This document shows, piece after piece, positions 60,301 through 64,000 of a stretch of DNA of 64,000 nucleotides. The notes beneath the pieces are model-generated. The model saw only the letters and a program-made list of their open reading frames with translations, did no database searches and had not been told where the DNA came from. How positions within the stretch are numbered: position 1 is the stretch's first letter; each line of letters begins with the position of its first letter. Made by a program: the position numbers and the translations under genes. This DNA comes from Pseudomonas sp. MWU13-2105 (GTDB lineage Bacteria > Pseudomonadota > Gammaproteobacteria > Pseudomonadales > Pseudomonadaceae): NCBI RefSeq assembly GCF_023242315.1, contig NZ_JALLIY010000025.1, positions 1 through 64,000 of the forward strand. The letters run 5' to 3'.

Positions 60301-61645
60301 CGATCTGGGGGCAAAAGTGGGGTTGGGCAAGGGTGACGGCAATTCCGTAACCCAGGTCAACAGCACGCTGCAGACCGGCAACCTGACGCTGAATAGCGGA
60401 AAGGACACGACGCTGGCTGGGGCTCAAGTCAAGGCAGACACCATCAACGCGGTGATTGGCGGCGACCTCAACATTGCCTCGCGGCAGGACTCGGAGAAAC
60501 AAACCACCAAGAAGACCGATGCGGGGTTCGGGGCGAGCATCTGCGTTCCGCCGTTCTGCTACGGTGCTACGGCCGGTCCTAGTGCCAGCGCCTCCCTGGA
60601 TCTCTCCAACAGCAAGCTGAACTCCGACTACAAGGCAGTGAAGGATCAAAGTGGGCTGTTTGCAGGCAATGGTGGCTACAACATCAATGTCGGTAATAAC
60701 ACCACGCTGCAAGGGGCGGTGATCGCCAGCGATGCTAGTGCCGACAAGAATCTACTGATTACCGATCGCCTGATCACCAGAGACATCAAGAACAAGAGCA
60801 ACATCGACAGTCAGAGCGCATCAATATCGTTGTCAGGGTCGTATAACGGCGCGAAAGGTTTTGATGGCGGCGTCAAAAGCGGCATGCCCTTGGCGATGGG
60901 AGAGTCCGATAGCAGCAAGACTCGTAGCGCGGTGAGCGAGGGTACGGTCATCGTCCGTGATGCCGCGGGTGCTTATGATCTGGTTGGGCTAAACCGCGAC
61001 ACCGCCCACGCCAACGAGGCGTTGGACAAACCGAGCGAGAAAGCCCTGAATGACCGGATCGATCTACTCAACAGCTCCATGGCGCTGACCGGGGATATTG
61101 TGAACCGGGTGGCCGATGAGGCGAAAAAAGATGCAGAGAATAAGGTCAACTTTGCCAAAACGCCTGAAGAGAAAGCGGATGCAGAGCGTATTTACAAGGA
61201 AGTGGCTGCCAGTTGGGAGGCAGGTGGCGAGAAGCGCGTAGCGACCAATATCGCCACCGGGCTGATTGGAGCGGCACTGGGTGGCGCAAGTGGATTGACT
61301 ACCCTGGGAATTGTTGCCAATAAAACGGCTGACGACACTAAAAAGCATATCGCCGATTACGCGGACACGCAGTATAAAGCTGCCAAAGAGGCCAAGGATC
61401 CCGCTACTGAAGCCGCTTGGGCTGAAGGTGGAACGGCCCGGCTGGTGCTGGAGATGTTGGCCGGTGCTGCCCAAGGCTTGTCGGGAGGAGCGGTGTCTGC
61501 CGGAGAGGGGGCTCTGGGCGCCGGTGCGAAAGCTGCGGATTGGCAATCTATCAAGAAAAAGATTGTCGAATCGCCCATGGCCAAAGACGTCAAGGAAGCG
61601 GTGTTGTCGGCGATCGAGCCGCTGATGACAATGGCCGAGAGGTGA
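51398..61645 (+). CDS. TpsA-family giant exoprotein (filamentous haemagglutinin/CdiA-like) without recognisable toxin
   Basis: The 3415-residue protein is the substrate of the adjacent TpsB. Residues 1-48 are an extended signal peptide (ESPR type; cleavage after LAQA); 49-290 form the TPS secretion domain with NPYGISCNGCGF in place of NPNGI. About 300-1770 are FHA-1 beta-helix repeats of the LNNQGG/LDNSGG kind. About 1770-2240 is a non-repetitive region with LDCNLIPGPGCDRRNWGG and ETNPVLTDLKQFMSSDYLLSNLGY (receptor-binding/YP-like), and about 2245-3180 are FHA-2 repeats. The C-terminus has a glycine-rich pretoxin-like stretch (TNIATGLIGAALGGASGL) but stops at TMAER without a VENN-type motif or an added toxin domain. 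No immunity gene follows. It may be an adhesin or a CDI protein that has lost its toxin. Confidence 0.85.
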   Translation: MDVRQFAFLARQPSAALKNREHFLGLPKRGLALILANAMFWQPLLAQADGIAVSGGGTTLGQAGNGVPIVNIAAPNAQGLSHNQFSDYNVGTNGVILNNATARTQSTQLGGIILGNQNLNGTSANIILNEVNGASASQLRGYTEVAGQSAHVIVANPYGISCNGCGFINTPQATLTTGKAVISNGQLTGYQVDRGSVSIDGAGLNASNIDQFEIITRSARLNAEINAKKLAIIAGANDVDAKTLKATARAANPADAPQLAIDSSALGGMYAGAIKLVGTEAGVGVKLDGKMVASGGDIQLDANGHLSMVESGASGAINVNAASLEAKGPMYAGTTLDVKTQGDLTSQNNLVAKDRITLSSGGQLTNNGIIEAGVNADKTRNALADVSINAQNIVNNGQSVIASRDLSVTATQTLNNQGGTLSGQRQTTVNTGTLDNQNKGRVLGAARLNLTADTVLNAQGGLIKGQNAVIATLGHLNNNAGEVSSQGNTTLILGSVDNLTGLVMANNVLDISATGAVNNQGGRLGSNNSFTFKGQSLDNTQKGRITAQQSLDLTATHLDNTGGAVITNGPLNLTADTVDNATGRISSQGDLTANVGTFNQQDGALVTDGNLTLTGSSLDNRNAALISAKKLLTLNVGAIDNRAGEISSVQAVNLNGQSLNNSEGGKVLSDTALGLKVAQVINQSLGQLVSQGSTTLTGSSLDNSGGRLGAQSGLVITLDGALTNQLAGLISSEGTLTAHAASLDNSGGGFSSAGQLSLTSDGALINQGGRLVTDGGIDLHSASLDNRLSGTISGQGPVVIRTGAFDNSHSGFLSSGDRLDLTAAQLTNQNGGRIGAKDLSASVSGLDQQGGSLKGDASLTLDLNHGQLNNQGGLINAPLLVLNNLKGVNNQGGEISSAQAFTLAAESLNNDNGKLLGNQALTLRIDQALSNIKGMIAAASVDAHVASLDNSGGTLTSRADLGLTVDGQLTNQSQGLINATTGLTINSTGINNQSGSLLGSAIALDFGAATGDLNNAAGHITTAGNLTINHLRDLNNQGGTLTSAQSLNLTGRTLDNSNGGKLISNNQLTLNAANLINQNGGLLSGWQGVTINANSLDNSNSGTVSSRSGNVDVTLSGALLNGNAGALASQQTLTIKAGSLDNSGGTLSSAGAQSLTVTGLLNNAQGGLIDAGTLLTLNAMALSNSGTVQAQQALSFTGTDLDNSNGTLSSGAGVTFDLLGTLTNTHGKLSGVGPLLVQRSTQINNQGGELYSQGLMSLFSGGLDSSNGGLVSANDKLLITSTGAVQNGNGGLIASRNGDLQLTAASLGNGKGSLQGKGAVNLDVSGDIDNQSGKVIAQDGTLLVKAANLDNRGGVLSSVRNSLETRIVGVLKNGYDLNNNRQAGSIQGQGLNLNALGGFDNYGGRIAARAGDVTLTSGNIDNRNGGLYASGQVKVNGGNFDNSGDLGGQIAGSQISLNLAGALNNRKGIIESDNSLSITAASLDNQTGQLRALGADGKTTFAIGGLLDNRSGTLETGNTDLDLYAGSFLNQGGSLLHAGLGTFAISMANLSSAGGTLVTRGGLTLNADSWTNSAVIQAGRLTVNVNNLYQTDSGQLLASNSLVGNGSNWSNDGLIASDGSASLNLNGAYGGRGRLSSLGSLGLKAGQVNLGSSSSIASGGDATVNIAGQLNNAGRLTSSGNLSLTAAGVSNTGTLGSGKELTIATGGLVNDHGLISSGGDMRLLVASFTNSYAQVYSLGNVLIARDPSQNQADLLDNRSGDIQSEGNLTIAAATVNNVRDVLEYTPHEKSSTSITQLDCNLIPGPGCDRRNWGGINGLWRVDEVDRLSVTRSTAASSLTSGGNTLINAQTLNNISSTIAATGSLTANASTINNQGLQPQEIKTSRFFWNYVDQIGQATQAAALFNAKNNPTPSATVNADLSNFLSWTGGGLIGQFGTTTTTNIGGQSYDAVMQAGGSVNLNAAQNINNSVIRPFYEYVAAGRNLADTGSGSPYSTRVTINQQLPPNLAQQQVNPVALPGFTLPTGQNGLFRLSGQGSSNPVNTGPQSWTLGGASLGAAQRQPTPGDLSAPSAVSVGLADRAQGNQGGTITRVQGLPDTSGKSNPQKYLIETNPVLTDLKQFMSSDYLLSNLGYNPDTSAKRLGDGLYEQKLIQQAVVARTGQRFIDGQTSDDGMFKYLMNNAVASKQALNLQLGVSLTSEQVAALTHDIVWMENATVNGEQVLVPVLYLANANNRLAPNGALIQGSDVTLIAGKDLNNAGTLRASSNLSATAGNDLVNSGLLEAGNRLDALATHNLSNKSGGIIAGRDVSVMAVTGDVINERTVTTHASSDGRMNGRTDFIDSAARIEAANDLVLKAGQDISNQGSVLKSGRDTVLTAGRDVNISSAQQISSNQNPNRADKQIIQNGSSVTTGRDLSISAGRDISSVASHIDAKRDISMGATGDLTLSSAANESDSSGWYKRYRADEKHSSQVASTLNAGGNVSLSAGKDLALVASQVSAANEAYLSAGANLTLQTAENRDYSFYTNTWKSSSSKKTRLDEVASTTNVASAVTSGSKTTLGAGNDLMVKGSSVTSTGAVKLTAGNDVQIVAVTDTSSARHESSKSKSSWLGLKSSKSEDRVSEAQTKAVGSLISGDSVEVTAKRDVAVTGSAVASMQDLTVQAGRDLTITAAQNTSTRDEMHKEKNRDLTGILTANKLGIDDITGNQKLFINSASHNGQKSETTLSGSTLGSAHGNVNLTAGRELAVVASDLISTKDMTLTGSNVTIAAGMESSSETSKDKTASLGVGRVMGGSVIDTFNTLYNLKDTLKSVEAIEDPRLRAVKEAQLGLKLSDTASGLGRMDLDLATQIMNYGDKTGGKGSLIKIGTELANSHTRSSSETETQTAHQSSINTGQTLKIVSTGASAGTAGDIHVVGSNLKAGSTVLDAKNNIILESAQNTRQSTSDTSNSRTAIGVSFNLGEQNGFTLDLGAKVGLGKGDGNSVTQVNSTLQTGNLTLNSGKDTTLAGAQVKADTINAVIGGDLNIASRQDSEKQTTKKTDAGFGASICVPPFCYGATAGPSASASLDLSNSKLNSDYKAVKDQSGLFAGNGGYNINVGNNTTLQGAVIASDASADKNLLITDRLITRDIKNKSNIDSQSASISLSGSYNGAKGFDGGVKSGMPLAMGESDSSKTRSAVSEGTVIVRDAAGAYDLVGLNRDTAHANEALDKPSEKALNDRIDLLNSSMALTGDIVNRVADEAKKDAENKVNFAKTPEEKADAERIYKEVAASWEAGGEKRVATNIATGLIGAALGGASGLTTLGIVANKTADDTKKHIADYADTQYKAAKEAKDPATEAAWAEGGTARLVLEMLAGAAQGLSGGAVSAGEGALGAGAKAADWQSIKKKIVESPMAKDVKEAVLSAIEPLMTMAER
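52440..56700 (+). repeat. FHA-1 beta-helix repeat array inside tpsA
   Basis: Degenerate units of roughly 20 and 60 codons recur throughout, each with a LxNxGGxxSS turn and a LxLxxxxLDN strand. At DNA level the phrases AACAACCAGGGCGG and GATAACAGTGGCGG recur many times, giving substrate for recombination that would change the length of the fibre. Confidence 0.75.
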
Positions 61646-61737
61646 GCCTTTGTCTGGTCCTGAAACAGGGTGGTACCGTTTCAGGGCCGGGCTTGCCGGG
61701 TGACTCCAAGGGCAATAACGGTTCTACGTACACATGA

Positions 61738-61768
61738 AACGGGCACCTGAACAGGTGCCCGTTTTTAT
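61738..61768 (+). terminator. Rho-independent terminator of the tps operon
   Basis: AACGGGCACCTG and CAGGTGCCCGTT pair over a two-base loop and are followed by TTTATTA. It could also serve the convergent cdsA-like gene. Confidence 0.85.
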
Positions 61769-61811
61769 TACGCGCTTTATCGATCTGATGGCCGGCCAGC
61801 CATAAAGCTCC

Positions 61812-62744
61812 TCACGTCCACCAGTAGCGCACCAGATGAAAGAAGATCGGCGCGGCAAAGCACACCGAGTCCAGCCGGTCGAGCATGCCGCCATGACCTT
61901 CGATCATATGACCCCAGTCCTTGACCCCACGGTCGCGCTTGATCGCCGACATGACGATGCCACCGGCAAACCCTAGCAGGTTGATCAACAACGCGATCAG
62001 CGTCGCTTGCCAGGGATTGAACGGGGTAATCCAGAACAGCGCGCCGCCGATCAACGAGGCCAGGGTAATGCCGCCGACAAAGCCTTCGACGGTTTTCGAC
62101 GGTGACAGGTTGGGCGCGATCTTGCGTTTGCCGAACAGCTTGCCGCAGACGTACTGGAGCACGTCGGACAACTGCACCACGATCACCAGGTAGGCGATCA
62201 GCAGCAGGTTGCGGCCTTCGTAGCCGGCAATGTCCAGGGTCAGCAGCGCCGGTACGAACGACACGCAGAACACCGCGATCATCAGCCCCCACTGGACCTT
62301 CGAGGCCCGTTCCAGGAAGTGCGTGCTGTCGCCACCCAGCGAGGCGAGGATCGGCAGCAGCAGGAATACATAGACCGGAATGAAGATCGAGAACAGCCCG
62401 TACCAGTCGCTATAGATCAGCAGGTACTGCAACGGCAAGGCCAGGTAGAACGCCGCCACCAGCGCCGGGTAGTCGCTGCGCCGGGTCGGTGTCAGGGTCA
62501 GGAATTCGCGCAGGGCGTAGAAGGACACTGCATAGAACAGCAGGATCACCGCGCCGGTCCCCAGCCAGAAGGCGATGCCGATCACCAGCACCATCACCCA
62601 CCAGGCGTTGATCCGGGCGTTGAGGTTATCGATGACCGCGTTCGGCGTGCCGCGGGTACGCCACTTGAGGATGAAGCCGATCAGCGAAGCCAGGACCAGG
62701 ATCATGCCGATCCCGGCGAACAACATCAGGGTCTGCCTATCCAT
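61812..62744 (-). CDS. CdsA-family phosphatidate cytidylyltransferase (accessory, YnbB-like)
   Basis: The 310-residue membrane protein has eight or so spans and the CTP-transferase signature near its C-terminus: KTVEGFVGGITLASL and later SAIKRDRGVKDWGHMIEGHGGMLDRLDSVCFAAPIFF. It makes CDP-diacylglycerol from phosphatidate and CTP. It is the last gene of a minus-strand unit with an acyltransferase, a small membrane protein and a protein phosphatase, resembling E. coli ynbABCD, so it is probably an accessory copy rather than the essential cdsA. Its start lies one base beyond the upstream stop. Confidence 0.85.
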   Translation of the reverse strand: MDRQTLMLFAGIGMILVLASLIGFILKWRTRGTPNAVIDNLNARINAWWVMVLVIGIAFWLGTGAVILLFYAVSFYALREFLTLTPTRRSDYPALVAAFYLALPLQYLLIYSDWYGLFSIFIPVYVFLLLPILASLGGDSTHFLERASKVQWGLMIAVFCVSFVPALLTLDIAGYEGRNLLLIAYLVIVVQLSDVLQYVCGKLFGKRKIAPNLSPSKTVEGFVGGITLASLIGGALFWITPFNPWQATLIALLINLLGFAGGIVMSAIKRDRGVKDWGHMIEGHGGMLDRLDSVCFAAPIFFHLVRYWWT

Positions 62745-62745
62745 T

Positions 62746-63366
62746 TCAGTGTTGCTCCGGTGCCAGGGCCAGCAGCGCATCGCGGCTGCGTTGCAGGAAG
62801 TGTTCTTTGCTTTCGTCGTCTTCGAGTCGCAGCGGGGCGCCGAAGCTGGTGGTGCACAACAGGGGCAGGGGCAGTACACGGCCCTTGGGCATGACCCGGT
62901 TGAGGTTGGCGATCCATACCGGAATCAACTGCGCCTGCGGGTAGCTCCGGGCCAGGTGGAAAATCCCGCTCTTGAACGGCAGCAGGCCGTCCTCCTGGTT
63001 GCGCGTGCCTTCGGGAAAGATGATCAGTGAGTGGCCTTGTTCCAGCGCATCGAGCATCGGTTGCAGCGGGTTGTCCCCGGGCTCCTTGCGTTCGCGGTCG
63101 ATCAGCACGCCGTTGAAGACCCGCTTGATGATGTAGCGGCGCAGGGTGCTTTTATTCCAGTAGTCGGCGCCGGCGACCGGCCGCGTGAGTTTGCGCAGCG
63201 CCGGTGGCAGCGAGGCCCAGAGCAGCACGAAGTCACCGTGGCTGCTGTGGTTGGCGAAGTAGATGCGCTGCTGCGGATCGGGCCCGCAGCCGATCCACAG
63301 GCTGCGGGCCCCGGTGATCAGGCGGGCGCCGGAGGTGATGAGGGTGGCTACCACGGGTTCGAGCAT
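62746..63366 (-). CDS. PlsC-family 1-acylglycerol-3-phosphate acyltransferase
   Basis: The 206-residue protein has the acyltransferase motifs I and III: NHSSHGDF (H-x4-D, residues 39-46) and FPEGTRNQEDG (about 117-127), with an N-terminal membrane-associated helix. It would acylate lysophosphatidate to phosphatidate, the substrate of the CdsA-like enzyme encoded immediately downstream. This supports a compact phospholipid-precursor operon. Confidence 0.85.
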   Translation of the reverse strand: MLEPVVATLITSGARLITGARSLWIGCGPDPQQRIYFANHSSHGDFVLLWASLPPALRKLTRPVAGADYWNKSTLRRYIIKRVFNGVLIDRERKEPGDNPLQPMLDALEQGHSLIIFPEGTRNQEDGLLPFKSGIFHLARSYPQAQLIPVWIANLNRVMPKGRVLPLPLLCTTSFGAPLRLEDDESKEHFLQRSRDALLALAPEQH

Positions 63367-63375
63367 GACGATTCC

Positions 63376-63831
63376 TTATCCGGCGAAGGGCAGCCAGGGG
63401 CTGGCCAGAATGACGAGCAGTGGCAGGGAAATTTGTGCCAGCACCAGCAACGCCTGGCGTTTGAGCAGGCCCAGCGCGCCTCGGCTGCGCTCGGCCCAGG
63501 GGCGGTTGGTGGATTGCCGTGGTTGCAGGCCGAGGTCTTGCAGCGCCTGGTCCAGTGCCGCGCCACGGTCGCTCAGGTTGCCTGGGTCTTGTGCCATCAA
63601 TTGGAACAGATCGGCGTCGAAAGCGACGCGAAAGGCCCAGTATTTTTCCAGCAGGCCCGACAGTACCAGCCAGGCACTGAGCACCAGGCACCACAGGCTG
63701 ATGGTGTCGAAGAGCAAGGGGGCCAGCCCCAGCAGGACACCCAGTACGGTCAGCCCCATGGACAGCTGATCGAGCGCGCGGCCGCGCCGTAGCAGGCTGG
63801 CGACCACGTGCAGTTGCAGGTTAGCGGGCAT
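63376..63831 (-). CDS. Small membrane protein of the lipid operon
   Basis: The 151-residue protein has two adjacent membrane spans near the N-terminus (LSMGLTVLGVLLGLAPLLF, LWCLVLSAWLVLSGLLE), a soluble helical middle and one C-terminal span (LLVLAQISLPLLVILAS). I do not recognise the family; it lacks the CDP-alcohol phosphotransferase motif D-x2-D-G-x2-A-R that a YnbA homologue would have. Its start overlaps the upstream phosphatase gene by 11 bases and PlsC follows nine bases downstream, so it is translationally tied to both. Confidence 0.65.
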   Translation of the reverse strand: MPANLQLHVVASLLRRGRALDQLSMGLTVLGVLLGLAPLLFDTISLWCLVLSAWLVLSGLLEKYWAFRVAFDADLFQLMAQDPGNLSDRGAALDQALQDLGLQPRQSTNRPWAERSRGALGLLKRQALLVLAQISLPLLVILASPWLPFAG

Positions 63832-64000
63832 CGGCGATCCTCGAGCGAGCGGGTGTTTCGCTGGCTGTGAGGTCGATCATGGCTTCCAGCGCCTGGCGAT
63901 GCTGCGGATGCAGGACCACGCCGGGACGTGCCGCGCGTATCAGCGCCATGGCTTCATCGATCCGCGTCGCGCGACCACTGTGCAACAGCCAGGCGGCAAC
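63821..64000 (-). CDS. C-terminus of a dual-specificity/tyrosine phosphatase-like protein, cut by the window edge
   Basis: The last 59 codons are visible: VAAWLLHSGRATRIDEAMALIRAARPGVVLHPQHRQALEAM and a short tail ending IADAR. The A-W-L-L..EA...IR..RPG.VLHP.Q pattern is the helix pair that follows the catalytic P-loop (HCxxGxxR) in dual-specificity phosphatases; the P-loop itself lies outside the window. By analogy with E. coli YnbD it may carry extra N-terminal membrane domains. It is the most upstream visible gene of the lipid operon. Confidence 0.65.
   Translation of the reverse strand, partial: VAAWLLHSGRATRIDEAMALIRAARPGVVLHPQHRQALEAMIDLTASETPARSRIADAR

Overview
The window is a high-GC bacterial chromosome segment, almost certainly from the Pseudomonas fluorescens species complex. 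This rests on the gene families present (isonitrile hydratase, LhgO with an FCD-type GntR regulator, a MocR/EamA pair, B12-independent MetE, an AA10/GH18 chitinolytic pair) and on two REP doublets of the pseudomonad type (cores GCCGGCTTG / CAAGCCGGC). It is mostly ordinary catabolic, transport and regulatory chromosome. One AT-richer accessory stretch lies at about 6.6-10.9 kb, and a very large two-partner secretion locus at 49.6-61.7 kb.

Layout. 0-6.6 kb: a HAL/PAL-family lyase that lacks the canonical Ala-Ser-Gly active-site triad, with a divergent LysR regulator; then a sugar-acid locus of a LacI regulator that has lost its DNA-binding domain, a transporter missing its N-terminus, and an intact galactarate/talarate dehydratase. 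6.6-10.9 kb: a pRiA4b ORF-3 protein, an orphan response regulator, and a tight MarR-like regulator / styrene-monooxygenase-like flavoprotein / haem-oxygenase-like diiron oxygenase cluster. The flavoprotein is split at an A8 tract that carries a dnaX-type slippery heptamer. 11-15 kb: MFS transporter, DUF1289, SDR and AraC. 15.3-17.0 kb: an AA10 polysaccharide monooxygenase and a GH18 chitinase, both without signal peptides. 17.1-19.7 kb: an ECF sigma factor operon with a putative anti-sigma factor and a ZraP-like protein, flanked by two Trp-rich GHW-repeat proteins and a tiny lipoprotein; three of these units share one promoter-like motif. 20-27.9 kb: UppP, DUF2252, GNAT, YbaK, and an Fe(II)/2-oxoglutarate dioxygenase coupled to a TSUP exporter.

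28-30 kb: L-2-hydroxyglutarate oxidase and its FadR-type repressor share an identical 14-bp operator region. 30-34 kb: a LysR-controlled CitMHS transporter plus an AtuA-like two-gene module. 34-41 kb: isonitrile hydratase and a GATase1/AraC regulator, a CheX-like response regulator with a PAS-GGDEF cyclase, a divergent GIY-YIG-like protein, LysE, and YiiX with an XRE regulator. 41-49 kb: tRNA-Gln, HxlR/FabF, EamA/MocR, a 27-residue membrane peptide, a dienelactone hydrolase and MetE. 49.6-61.7 kb: a TpsB/TpsA (FhaC/FhaB-CdiA-like) pair whose 3415-residue exoprotein ends without a recognisable toxin and is not followed by an immunity gene. 61.8-64 kb: a phospholipid operon (CdsA-like, PlsC-like, membrane protein, protein phosphatase) resembling E. 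coli ynb and cut by the window edge.

The most original signals are the shared ECF promoter motif, the split flavoprotein/diiron oxygenase cluster, the lyase without its MIO triad, and the decapitated LacI regulator that retains its operator.
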